This document shows positions 1 through 9,913 of a stretch of 64,000 nt of DNA, one piece after another. The DNA is from Litsea cubeba (lineage: Eukaryota; Streptophyta; Magnoliopsida; Laurales; Lauraceae). The stretch is from the NCBI GenBank assembly GCA_012931725.1, contig CM022951.1:32966785-33030784 (forward strand). Direction: 5' to 3'. Made by a program: the position numbers and the translations under genes. Positions within the stretch are counted from its first letter, which is position 1. Every line of letters begins with the position of its first letter. Under the pieces are notes generated by a model. That model did not search any database, was not told where the DNA came from, and saw only the letters and a list, made by a program, of their open reading frames with translations.

Positions 1-1
1 G

Positions 2-1324
2 ACCATCGAGGTTGGGTCAGTATCAAGGTCAAGCTTAGAACTCTATTCATCTCGGCTTGTCCTCTGTGCTGACCTCGGCCCAAGCTGGATGGATCCAATT
101 GTCGCCTACTTGAAGGACGACCTGCTCCCCGAGGACAAGGCTGAAGCCCACAGGATCAGACTCAAGGCAGCGCGATTCTGGCTCTCTCCCGAAGGCAAAC
201 TCTACAGGAAGTCTTTCACAGGCCCATACCTCCAATGCGTCCATCCAAGCAAGGTGGACGACTTCCTGTATGAGATCCACGAAGGAATCTGCGGCAGTCA
301 CATAGGAGGTCGATCCCTGGCTTACAGAGCAATAAGCCAGGGCTACTGGTGGCCCTACATGCAGAAAGACGCGCAGGTCTACGCCAGGAAATGCGAGAAG
401 TGCCAGAAGTTCTCCCACTCCCTCCATCAGCCAGCACAAGATCTGAGTCCCCTCTCTAGCCCATGGCCCTTCGCTCAATGGGGCCTGGACATTGTGGGGC
501 CTCTTCACCGAGCTCCAGGAAACAAGAGATGGCTGATAGTGGCTACGGACTACTTCACAAAATGGATAGAGGCTGAACCGTTGTCTTCAATCACGGACAG
601 GGACTCCAGGAACTTCGTTTGGAAAAACATCCTTACGAGGTTCGGCATCCCCCGGACCCTGATTTCGGATAACGGGACTCAGTTCGACTCCAAGTCCTTC
701 AAAGACTTCTGCCAAGAGCACGGCATCAGAAATCATTACTCCACTCCGGCATATCCACAGAGTAATGGCCAGGCAGAAATCTCCAACAAAGTGATCCTGG
801 ACGGCCTGAAGAAGCGACTGGACAAGGCAAAGGGCAGATGGACAGAGGAGCTTCCGAGCGTGCTGTGGGCATACAGAACAACTCCAAGGAGGTCCACCTC
901 GGCAACACCCTTCTCTCTGGCCTACGGGATGGAGGCGGTCATTCCTTTGGAAATCGGCCTTCCGACCCTGAGGACAGAGCTGGTCGACCAAGGCCGAAAT
1001 GAGACGAACCTGGCAATGGAGCTGGAGCTGGCAGACGAGCGACGAGAAGCAGCAGCCCTGCGACTGACCGACTATCAGCAACGGTTAGCCAGGGCATACA
1101 ATCAAAATGTCAGAGAGAGAAAGTTCTCCGTGGGAGAGCTGGTTCTAAAGAAAACCCTGCCAGCTGACAGAGAGCCAAACGAAGGGAAGCTAGCCCCAAA
1201 CTGGCATGGCCCGTTCAGAATAGTCTCACTGGCAGGAAAGTCAGCCTACAAGCTCGAAGACTTGGAAGGCAAGCCACTGCCGAGACCATGGAATGCATCC
1301 CACTTGAAGAAATTTTATTTCTAA
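2..1324 (+). CDS. Tat integrase, C-terminal part of pol polyprotein (5' partial)
   Basis: The frame is open from base 2 to the TAA at 1322-1324; the ATG at 89 is internal. In order it shows the H-H-C-C zinc-binding region (around HEGICGSHIGG and KCEKCQ), then the rve catalytic core. The core has first Asp in WGLDIVGP, second Asp in LISDNGTQF, and Glu in the NGQAEISNK segment. A C-terminal GPFRI-type segment follows and the frame ends in KKFYF. Integrase inserts element cDNA into the genome. No frameshift or stop is seen in this stretch, unlike copy B, where the equivalent reading has a TAG and a 1-bp insertion. Upstream domains are outside the window, so whether the whole polyprotein is intact cannot be judged. 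Confidence 0.93.
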   Translation, partial: TIEVGSVSRSSLELYSSRLVLCADLGPSWMDPIVAYLKDDLLPEDKAEAHRIRLKAARFWLSPEGKLYRKSFTGPYLQCVHPSKVDDFLYEIHEGICGSHIGGRSLAYRAISQGYWWPYMQKDAQVYARKCEKCQKFSHSLHQPAQDLSPLSSPWPFAQWGLDIVGPLHRAPGNKRWLIVATDYFTKWIEAEPLSSITDRDSRNFVWKNILTRFGIPRTLISDNGTQFDSKSFKDFCQEHGIRNHYSTPAYPQSNGQAEISNKVILDGLKKRLDKAKGRWTEELPSVLWAYRTTPRRSTSATPFSLAYGMEAVIPLEIGLPTLRTELVDQGRNETNLAMELELADERREAAALRLTDYQQRLARAYNQNVRERKFSVGELVLKKTLPADREPNEGKLAPNWHGPFRIVSLAGKSAYKLEDLEGKPLPRPWNASHLKKFYF

Positions 1325-1394
1325 AGATGTATCGAGTCTCAAAATCAATAAAAGCAGCTTTCACCTTGTCATCAACTTGTCGTTTCTTTCTGAC

Positions 1395-2230
1395 TGATTC
1401 CGATAGCATGGGTCTACACCCTAGATACAGCCTGGAGTTCTTACACTCGGCCGAATTCCTAAAGTCCTCGGGTTTTGAACCCACGGGTCTACCGCCCTGG
1501 AAAAGGCCTCGAGTCCAGACTCGGTCGTTTCCTAAAGCTCCGGGCCCTGGGCCCTGGAGAAGGCCTCGAGTTCAGACACTCGGCCGGATTGGGTCTACCG
1601 CCCTGGAAAAGGCCTCGAGTCCAGACTCGGTCGTTTCCTAAAGCTCCGGGCCCTAGGACCTGGAGAAGGCCTCGAGTTCAGACACTCGGCCGGATTGGGT
1701 CTACCGCCCTGGAAAAGGCCTCGAGTCCAGACTCGGTCGTTTCCTAAAGCTCCGGGCCCTGGGCCCTGGAGAAGGCCTCGAGTTCAGACACTCGGCTGGA
1801 TTAGGTCTACCGCCCTGGAAAAGGCCTCGAGTCCAGACTCGGTCGTTTCCTAAAGCTCCGGGCCCTGGGCCCTGGAGAAGGCCTCGAGTTCAGACACTCG
1901 GCCGGATTGGGTCTACCGCCCTGGAAAAGGCCTCGAGTCCAGACTCGGTCGTTTCCTAAAGCTCCGGGCCCTAGGACCTGGAGAAGGCCTCGAGTTCAGA
2001 CACTCGGCCGGATTGGGTCTACCGCCCTGGAAAAGGCCTCGAGTCCAGACTCGGTCGTTTCCTAAAGCTCCGGGCCCTGGGCCCTGGAGAAGGCCTCGAG
2101 TTCAGACACTCGGCCGGATTGGGTCTACCGCCCTGGAAAAGGCCTCGAGTCCAGACTCGGTCGTTTCCTAAAGCTCCGGGCCCTGGGCCCTGGAGAAGGC
2201 CTCGAGTTCAGACACTCGGCCGGATTCCTA
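1395..2230 (+). repeat. 106-bp tandem array downstream of pol (copy A)
   Basis: The phrase ending in CCGCCCTGG recurs at 1500, 1606, 1712, 1818, 1924, 2030 and 2136, an exact 106-bp period over seven copies. The unit is GC-rich and contains CCTCGAG and CTCGGCC motifs. The first copy is preceded by about 80 bp that belongs to the longer 186-bp unit of copy B. Open frames in the array only reflect the repeat and are not called as genes. Confidence 0.95.
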
Positions 2231-3379
2231 AAATCAGGGTTTTTACACCCCTCAAAGATCATTGCCGAGCTCACGCTTCCACAGCCGAGATCAGTGGAAT
2301 GATGACTCCACTTCGGCACAAGGCAGCTCGTCTCGGCCAAAGCCAGCCATTTCGGCCAAGGGCGGCTTTCCAGAGGAAGAGAGCTGTGCCAGCACTCAAA
2401 CACACAAAAATGCAAGCATTCCAGAACAGTGCAAAGAAAGAGAAAAAGAACTCAAAAGCATTGTACACGGTTTGGGTGATCACAGAATTCCTCCTTTTTA
2501 TTCATTGTAAACTGTTTTATTACAAGAATTACAGAACAGAAAGCAAAGTACAGAAAGGAGGATCACAGTCCTCTAAAAACAGAAAATAGAGAAAAGCTGG
2601 GAGACTCTGATCTTCACTCACTCCTCGGGCTGCATACTCCAAGACGTCGGACCGTGTCGGACGAGAATGCGCCACCGCCCCTCTTCCTCTTCTTCTCTCC
2701 ATCAACGAAACCCGACCCATCCGATTTCGACAGGCCGGGCGTGAACTCGCGTTCAGAGAGCGCGTGGTCCACGGGGAGTTCCTTCAGAGAGCGCGCAGAC
2801 TATGACAGGCTTCCCCCCTTGAAGGAAGCCATCCACAGGCGCAAGGGTCCCCCCCGGATCAAAGACTGCAGAATGTCTACCAGCCATGATTCCTATGTCT
2901 ATGTGATTCAAGCTATCCTACGTTCTGTTCTTTTCATCGCCCACGGCGAGCCTGTCGCCCCTACTTATAGGGAGAATAAGGGCTCAGCCTCCGAAGAAAG
3001 TTATGGGGGCGAAGTCTCCCATGCGTTACTCGGGATGCACGACTGGTGACCAGCGATCCCTGGGGCGCCACGTGGAGACATCCATCCATTTCCCTCATAG
3101 GCCGTGCCACCATGTTTATTACTATTTATGGCCTCCAGAATACGGAGAATTGGCGCGGACAACTATGAGGACCGTTTGACTCCTTCTACCTCAAGAGTCA
3201 CGCGTTATAAAGGCATTCAAGCACCATTCAATGCACATCCAGAAATGAAGGAGAAACAAATGCAGAGAAAGAATGCACAAGTAAAGAAGCCAGTTTTTCA
3301 TTGATTACTGAGAATATTACAAGGCTAAGGAGCAAAAACATTACATGCAAGAAGACAGAAATACAGAGGAGCCCGGCTA
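2231..3379. other. Noncoding spacer between pol and the antisense gene
   Basis: This spacer is conserved in copy B (about 20375-21540, inverted) and probably carries the 3' ends of two convergent transcripts, pol on plus and the antisense gene on minus. Short open frames here are not conserved in frame between the copies, so none is called. Confidence 0.6.
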
Positions 3380-5928
3380 CTATGGTTTCGGCGACTCCAC
3401 TAGGTCGATCACCGTATCTGATGGACCAGTGGACTCGGCCGAAATCATGACCTTGCTTGGAGCGTCGCTAGCAGAGGAGGCTCCGACCGGTAACTCATCC
3501 GAACCAGGAGCAGAAGAGGTCTCACCTTGAGGCACGGCCGAAGCATCGCTGGCGACCGGGGCATCGCTCAAGACCGGGGCAGCTGGAGCGTCGTCAACAG
3601 CAGGAGCGCTTGCAGGAGCCTCAACTGGGGCACTTTCGGCTGCAGGAGCGGAGTTCGGCTCAGGAGCGGACTCCGAGTACTTCGGCAAGTCCCGATAGAC
3701 ACGATGGTCTTCGGGGACCCCCGCACGTCTCAGCGCGGCCAGGCATCCTTCCTCGAACAGGATGGCGGTGATCTCCTCCACCTGCTTCTCATACAGCTCA
3801 GTGGCGTGATCCACCCCATCCAGGAAGGCGGACTGGGCCTCGGACAGAAGAGAGGCCTTCTCCTTCTCCAGCTCGGCGTTCGCCTTCTTCAGCCTCGCTG
3901 TTTCGGCTCGCCCAGCCAGCACTTCCCCGCGCAGCCTCGTCCCCTCAGCCGTCGATTCAGCCTTCAATCTTGCCAGCTCCGACTCCAGCTCGGCGGTCTT
4001 CTTGTTCCTCGCCCAGACCTCGCCTTTCAGATGATTGGCCTTCGACGTAAGTTCGGCGACATCAGCCAGAGCCGATGCCAGCCGAGCAGCCTCATCAACG
4101 CTGGCCTTCGTCATCCGCTCCATTCCGGCCTGCAGCTCCTCCAGTTCCTTCTTCAGCTTGTCTCTCTCGGTCTCCAGCTGGGAGACCCTCTTCGCATTCC
4201 TGTCGCTCCTTCCCACCACGGTCAGGAGCCTCTGCACGTTCTGCAAATGGAAAAAGTGGGTCAAACCGGGGCAGTCAAGCTAGGATACTTAAGAGAAAAA
4301 CGCTAAAAACACTCACCAAGAGGTTGGCCTGGATCGCCGAAACCATCAGGCTCTCATCGTCGAACCTCTCGTGCGTCTCCATGTCTCGTGGCAGAGCACA
4401 GACCTTGGCGAGAGCCCCGATCACCTCGGCATTCCCCATCAGCCGGTCCTCGACGTTCAGAGGCTTACCGGGCTGAGTCTCCATCCTCGGCCTCCATGGC
4501 GCTGGGGCACTTCGGGGTCCGGAGGCCGATCCAGACCCTTGCCCCATCAAGATCATCGGTTCGCGAGTCATCCCGCCTGACGTCCTTCCCGCCGGCATGC
4601 TCTTCTCAGCTGGTGCACCCTTTTCAGCCGGTGCACTCTTGTCCGTTGGAGCCTTGGCTCCGGGGGCCCGCGCAGGGGTCTTACTTTTCGAAGGCTGTTC
4701 GGCCCCCGAATCCTTCTCCCCCGCCTTGGACTTCTTCCTAGGCGGGGACCCCTCCCTCGGGCGCTCCGGCGAACGTCGCCGAACTCCCGCACTCGAAGCA
4801 GCAACAGGAGCGGGAGCAGGAGCAGGAGCAGGAGCGGAAGCGGAAGTGTCGCCAGCACCTCCCGAGCTCGAAGCTGCTCGGGTGCTGGCAGAAGATGGCG
4901 TCGCAGAGGAAGAGGACGCCCGCCTGAATTTGGCCGCTAGGTCCTTGACGGCAGGCTCCCTCGACCTTCCCGCCATGTCTTCTTCCCGATCGGAAGAATA
5001 AGCGTCCACTATCTGCCTCAGGTTCGACGGTTCCGAACTTGAAGTAGACGCCTCGGACCCAGATGCAGCTCGGCTAGCAGCAGGATCGCTCAAGGGGATC
5101 CCGGAAGGTACAGCAAGGGAGACGGTTGGACGATCAGGATGCGCTTCGTCCCACCTCGGGTACCCCGGTCCTCTGGTAGTGGCCGCGGTATCTCGGCGTG
5201 TATCCCAACAGCTTCCAGGCCGACCTAGTCTCGTGCCCCTTATACCTCTCGACCTTGTTGATGTCGTCGGGGTTCCTCCTCCATCCTTCACTCACAGCTC
5301 GGCGGCGTCTCGCACCTGCCTCTGCATAACAAGCAACAAGAGAGTCAGCTCGGCATCGCCGAGATCAAGCAAAGCAATAAAGAGAAAAGAGGCGATGTTT
5401 ACTTGGGACAGTCCCGGGGCGACGTGGGACCGCCAGCCTCCTGTTTTCGCCATCGCCGAACTCCCAGTCCCCCGAGACGCAGAAGAAGGCTTCTTCGGCA
5501 TTCTTACTTGAATCTTCCAAGGCCAGGACGAAGCCTCTTCGCTGCGGCTTCACTCGGAGATAATATTTCCCTTCCCCGGCCTTGCAGATATCGTAGGTAT
5601 CCTCAATATCGTGGACACCTAAGTCGGTCCCCAAAATCTCGTTCAGCTTCGCTGTGCCCATAATGACCTTATAGCCATTGGGCATCAGCTGGCATGGGGT
5701 AAGAGACCAGGTACTGAGGCAAGCCCTAAGTAGAGGGTGCAGGGGGAATCTGACCCCACCCTCGATCACAGAGATCAGAGGGAACGGCATCCAGCCGCCG
5801 GACCAGCGCATCGTGGCATAGTCGACGGAGTCTGCCGGCTTGAGCAGGACTCGCTCCGGAATATCAAAGGCAGCCCTGAATCTGGCTATGCCCTCTTCGG
5901 TGTCTAAACTAAACCTAGGGGTGCCCAT
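3380..5928 (-). CDS. Antisense extra ORF of Tat element: N-terminal gypsy-type transposon domain plus coiled coil, spliced, one frameshift
   Basis: Three coding exons are proposed: 5928-5403, 5321-4317 and 4240-3380, with GT-AG introns 5402-5322 and 4316-4241. Exon phases agree across both junctions, and copy B has the same boundaries. Exon 1 (about 175 aa) starts MGTPRFSLDTEEG and resembles the putative gypsy-type transposon domain (Pfam PF04195-like). Exon 2 is Ser/Ala/Pro-rich and basic, with an Ala-Pro run coded near 4801-4850. Exon 3 is a long Glu/Lys/Leu/Ala-rich coiled coil followed by an acidic Ala/Pro-rich tail ending ESPKP. A 1-bp difference from copy B at 5150-5152 breaks the frame in exon 2; without it the product would be about 796 aa. 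The function of such antisense ORFs is unknown; a nuclear or structural role is only a guess. Confidence 0.8.
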
Positions 5929-5930
5929 GT

Positions 5931-6017
5931 CTAGAAAGAAGGATACAGTGAAAGAAAAAACCCTAAAGGCTGCTAAACCCTAGGGAAAAAGCTACACAGA
6001 GGCGTGAAGCAACTTAC
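5931..6017 (-). other. 5'-UTR intron of the antisense gene (copy A)
   Basis: On the minus strand GTAAGT at 6017-6012 and a pyrimidine-rich tract ending TCTAG at 5935-5931 bound an 87-bp intron that ends two bases before the ATG. Copy B has the same donor (17769) and an acceptor three bases before its ATG (17854). Confidence 0.65.
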
Positions 6018-6162
6018 AGAGACGGAAAAGGGCGACTCGAGTACTGATCAGGACACGCCCTATGGTCGTCCTCGCTAAAAGAAATCTTGAGCAGCAGAGC
6101 AGAAATCGAAGATGAAGGCGTAGGCGAAAAGAAATCAGAAACGAGAAGAGAAGAAGACGACC

Positions 6163-6170
6163 CTATTTAT
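6163..6170 (-). promoter_or_regulatory. Candidate TATA box of the antisense gene (copy A)
   Basis: ATAAATAG reads on minus about 235 bp upstream of the start codon and is kept in copy B at 17617-17624. It lies outside the LTR, so the antisense gene may have its own promoter. No transcript evidence is available. Confidence 0.5.
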
Positions 6171-6426
6171 GGATAAGAAACCCTCGGCGCGCGCTGCTTT
6201 CGAAATTCGAAAGGACGGATTTTGCGATCCGCGCCTATTCCATCAATAAGACAGCGCAATCGGTGGAGAGGCGACGCGTGTAGCCGTCGATTCGCTTCCC
6301 AATACAGACAGGTCAGAGCGCTTATTGCTTCAGAACAGTTGAAGCGACACCAGGCAATGGTCGCCACACCCCCAGACGGACTCTTCTAGCTTTCCACCCC
6401 TAAAGGCTAGGGCGCTTGAGAGGTCA

Positions 6427-6442
6427 AAAGCTAGGGGGCAAT
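6427..6442 (+). promoter_or_regulatory. Polypurine tract of copy A
   Basis: AAAGCTAGGGGGCAAT lies immediately 5' of the 3' LTR and is the expected plus-strand primer site. The same stretch, inverted, flanks the 3' LTR of copy B at 17344-17359. Confidence 0.7.
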
Positions 6443-7339
6443 TGTGTGGGGAGATTTCCAGAACCCCAGGATTACACTAATCACAGCCACCAGATGAGAC
6501 TAAGCACTCTCACGTGCCATCCGCGTGCTATCCACGTGGCACCAAGCTCACCCCGGCCACCAGGGCAGGAGGTCCGGCCGAAGTCAGGCGGCTCCGGGCC
6601 ACTAGCGCCGAACTGGCCCACCCCGGGGCGCCATCTCGGCAGGGAGCTCCACCTCGGCTGGGCCACCCCGGATGCCATCTCGGCAGAAAGCTCCACCTCG
6701 GCTGAAGAAGCCGGGATGGAAGCCGAAGCCAGAAAGAGTCTCCACTCACGCCCCTCATCCCCCACGTCACCAGGCACGTGGAGGGATAGGGGCACGAGCT
6801 AGTGGGACAGACACGACATCCAGCGGCTGAGGCCACATCAGGGCAAGGCCCGAGGGCAGATCCCACGATCCCCTACCGCCAAAGGCGTCCAACACGATCT
6901 GGCCCAACAAGACGCGCATTAAATGCGACGTGGGCTGATCCGACGCGCATTTAATGCAGAGTGGGTTGGATTAGACCGCATTTATGGCAACGTGGGCTGA
7001 TCATGGCTTCCCAGTCGAATCATGAGACCCACACCACGATATCTCTCAAAGATACGTCCCAAACTCTATAAATAGAGGCTCAAACCACCATTAAAGGTAC
7101 GCACAATTTCATTCACAGAGCCGTTACTCTGTCTCTCTTCTCCCTCTCCTTCCATTGTTTCAGTTCATTCACTGACTTTGGCATCGGAGAGCCTTGCACC
7201 GCCCAGGCCAGGGTCCTTTGATCGTTTGCTCTTCTCTTTCAGGCTTTCGGACGGTACCCAGTCATTCTCAGTCATCATCTTCTCGGATAAGTCCTCTAAG
7301 GCTCCCCCTTATTGTGGGTCATTATTTCTTGCACCTACA
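6443..7339 (+). repeat. 3' LTR of Tat copy A (897 bp)
   Basis: The LTR starts TGTGTGGGGAG and ends CACCTACA, with TG...CA termini. It aligns inverted with both LTRs of copy B. A TATA box, TATAAATA, is at 7067-7074 in the second half, followed by a pyrimidine-rich stretch. Being in the RPN2 sense direction, its promoter and polyadenylation signals could affect the host transcript. Confidence 0.92.
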
Positions 7340-7344
7340 CTTGT
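7340..7344. repeat. Expected target-site duplication of copy A (right side)
   Basis: CTTGT follows the terminal CA of the LTR directly. The left partner is outside the window. Confidence 0.5.
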
Positions 7345-7371
7345 GTATTTACCAATGGCGTTCTTTTTCAG

Positions 7372-7704
7372 ATTGACAGCCCATCAGACAAAAAGACAGA
7401 GGCTGAGCCATCTTTTGAAATTCTGACTAACCCAGCCAGAGTGGTTCCTGCTCAAGAGAAATACATCAGGTTTCTGGTGGAAAGCAGATACATGCCCGTG
7501 GAACTGGCACCATCCGGATTTGTTCTTCTGAGGGATCTAAAGCCAACTGAGCCTGAGGTACTTGCTCTTACTGAGTCTCCATCAACTGTAGCTTCACCTG
7601 CCGCAGGTGGGCCAGCAACAGGTCAGCAGCAGGGACCCACATCTGCCATGGCAGTTGATGATGAGCCTCAGCCCCCTCAGCCCTTCGAGTATACAACAAT
7701 ATGA
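7372..7704 (+). CDS. RPN2: 26S proteasome non-ATPase regulatory subunit RPN2 (PSMD1 type), last exon
   Basis: A pyrimidine-rich acceptor ending TTTTTCAG at 7371 precedes a 110-codon exon ending with TGA at 7702-7704. The peptide contains EPSFEILTNPARVVPAQEKY, then LAPSGFVLLRDLKP, and ends in an acidic/proline-rich DDEPQPPQPFEY tail. I recognise this as the conserved C-terminus of plant RPN2. RPN2 is a large scaffold of the 19S regulatory particle base that contacts RPN1, RPN10 and RPN13 in the proteasome of nucleus and cytosol. The frame is clean. All other exons lie left of the window, beyond Tat copy A, which occupies the intron up to 32 bp before this exon. Whether the gene is still spliced correctly cannot be seen. 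Confidence 0.9.
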   Translation: MDSPSDKKTEAEPSFEILTNPARVVPAQEKYIRFLVESRYMPVELAPSGFVLLRDLKPTEPEVLALTESPSTVASPAAGGPATGQQQGPTSAMAVDDEPQPPQPFEYTTI

Positions 7705-8240
7705 TTGGCACTTGGGATAAGAGTTGACATTAATCATACAGAAAAAGCACAAAGGGCCGTCCACTAGGAACAGTTGTGCCTTTTTCCCTGGGATGTGCGG
7801 CATGGCGTGTGGGGGCTAGGTAGGAGGAGGTTTCGGTTTGTTTCATGGCTTTCATCAGCAATCCTGTCTCTTCTGATGTTGTTTTGTTTTCTCTTTATCC
7901 TTCACATGGAAAGATTGGGCAATGGCAATGGTGGTGGTAATATAACTTCCCCACTCTTCTCAATGTGTCCATTCAGTCTTTGGACTTTGGATGGCCTCTT
8001 TGTGCTTCTGTGTATTTTTTTTTTTTTTTTAAATTAACTACGAGTCATATCCAACGTTTAAAAAGAAAAAAAGGAAATTCTTTGATTCAAAAGTAGTATG
8101 GAAGAATTTTTGTTAAAGCCACCATTGCAGATATAAGTAGCACGGAAGGTACAGATCTCACACGTACTGCAAACTTGTAATGTATGTGCATAGAAGCACC
8201 TGTTAATACAAACAATCCATTCTCAGCAGTTTTATTCAGG
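7705..8240 (+). other. Probable RPN2 3' UTR
   Basis: AT-rich sequence directly after the stop codon, with a GT-rich stretch near 7800-7850 and a T run near 8015-8030. The cleavage site cannot be fixed by eye; the end coordinate is a guess. Confidence 0.45.
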
Positions 8241-8807
8241 AATAGATAACAATAAGTTGGTGCAAAAATCCAACCCCTTTGAATTCACAGCAAAGAAATC
8301 ACCATCTCCGAAATATGACCTATGAAACCATTTCCGAAATCTTACTTATTGTTAATTCAGTGCCTTAATTACGATCATGCAAAACTTACAAATGATTCTC
8401 AATTCATTGAAAAAAAAAAAGCAATATCATTTTTAAAAAATGTATTCAGAATTTAGAGTAAGAAACTATCATTACCTTCTTCCTTGTTTATTTTAGATGA
8501 TCTGTTGTAGCTTTCTTTTTCTTCCTCTATTTCTGTTGTTGCTGTATCGCCTCATTTGATTCTTCAACTTCAAGTGCCACTTCCTGTTCGATTCAATATA
8601 TTGTCACTGGCATCGTCTGTGTGAGAATTGCGTGATGTTGAATATTGTTCCTATAACTGTAACTTTAATATTATTAACAATCAATTTTTTGCATTATCAT
8701 AAATAGTACCAATGTTATGTAAATCAAATTATAAATCCCATAACCATTACTCAAGCAGACGAGACCTTTTATCATCCCCATACATGGCTGTCACATATGA
8801 TACTTCA
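8241..8807. other. Intergenic AT-rich sequence, no gene seen
   Basis: No supported gene or repeat. A short Glu/Gln-rich minus-strand reading near 8490-8600 is too small to call. Confidence 0.5.
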
Positions 8808-8812
8808 ATATG
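8712..8812 (+). pseudogene. Open frame interrupted by the copia insertion, left part (not recognised)
   Basis: The frame runs to the target-site duplication ATATG at 8808-8812. With one copy of the duplication removed it continues without a stop into 12547-12727. Whether it is an exon is uncertain. Confidence 0.3.
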
Positions 8813-9563
8813 TGAAGTTTTAGGGTTCGAGATCTCTAGATTAGTCCACGCAATAATTCAGCCCACTAGTGTGCAAAAAATAATAAACTACGTAGCGGGA
8901 ATAAAATCACAAACACACACCACAAGGATACCAAATTTAAGGTGGAAAATCCTAATCAGGTGAAAAACCATCGATCCCGAACTGGATCTAATCAAACACT
9001 ATGAATCTCGCAATTATAAGAAACTCAGATTTCTTCCCTAAATATCACCTATCTAAAGACTGAAGTTACCTTAGTGTCGCATCACGATTCAACGACATCA
9101 CACCGTTGATTGCAACAGACTCAATCCAGCGCTTGACTCCTCAAATCTTCTACGCAAGAAGATGATCTTCTACAAGGGATGCAGAAGAACCTGGCTCTCT
9201 AGAGTACTTGGCAGCACAACTCTTCAAAAATCTCCAGAGAATATTTTTCTCAATTAGATCACAAATTCAGAACTTGAGAGATAATCTTTTTCTTACTTTT
9301 GGGTTGTGAGAAACACCCAATTTTTATTGCCTCAAATTTGTGCTTAAGACTCTTAATAATATTTCACTTAGAATAAGAGTCCATCTCAAATTTCTTCTCA
9401 GAGTCCGGAACCAACTCTGCTTCCAGCGTCACCCTCACTATAGCGAGGTACCTCTCTGGACAGAACTTGGCCTGACAACGCCTTTTGTGTTGTTATGCCC
9501 TTTTTTATTGACTTTTTGACACCCATCAACTTTTTGACCTTACAATGCTATTATATTTTAACA
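8813..9563 (-). repeat. 3' LTR of the copia element (751 bp)
   Basis: Left copy in plus-strand coordinates. It is nearly identical to 11797-12541 over its length, with small indels. A purine-rich tract reading AAAAAATGGGAGAT on minus abuts it at 9564-9577. Confidence 0.92.
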
Positions 9564-9913
9564 ATCTCCCATTTTTTGGCAATTCTTGTACAAATCTCCC
9601 TAATACAATATGATCTACCCAAAAGAAAAATTCAAAATACATTGAATTTTTAAAAGAAAAAAATCAGCACTGTAGATTTTGAATTGCCTTAGCTTGTAGA
9701 ACTCCTCTGGGCTTCATTTTTCTCCCCCTGAATTTGTCCATAGTTGACAAATAAAAATAATCATTCAGTTTCTGTCAATCTGGATGTAGTAGCCCCCCCT
9801 CAATTTTGACTCCCCCTCATTATGATCTTCGTATCAGCACTGGGGGTGGGAGCTTGACCTCCTTGATTAGCGCTTTTTATAATTAGCCACCCACACTTTT
9901 GTAGTTGGAATTT

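Larger units (their letters stand above)
1..7339 (+). mobile_element. Ty3/gypsy Tat-clade LTR retrotransposon, copy A (5' part outside window)
   Basis: The visible order is integrase end, 106-bp tandem array, spacer, antisense ORF on the opposite strand, polypurine tract and 3' LTR. The 5' LTR, gag, protease and RT lie left of the window. Clade assignment rests on copy B at 16458-29263, which has near-identical integrase, the same antisense gene and a second RNase H domain, the hallmark of Tat/Ogre-type elements. The 3' LTR ends in CA at 7339, and the next five bases (CTTGT) are the expected target-site duplication, but the left partner is not visible. The element sits in the terminal intron of the RPN2 gene, in the same orientation as the gene. 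Confidence 0.9.

Noticed and set aside
47..508. 153-codon minus-strand frame opposite integrase
   Set aside because: Shadow of the integrase coding strand; it recurs at 23369-23830 for the same reason.
2654..3049. 131-codon plus frame in the copy A spacer
   Set aside because: Not conserved in frame in the copy B spacer, so treated as noncoding.
3527..4306. 259-codon plus-strand frame opposite the antisense gene exon 3
   Set aside because: Shadow of the coiled-coil coding sequence; composition (Leu/Ser/Gln-rich) mirrors it.
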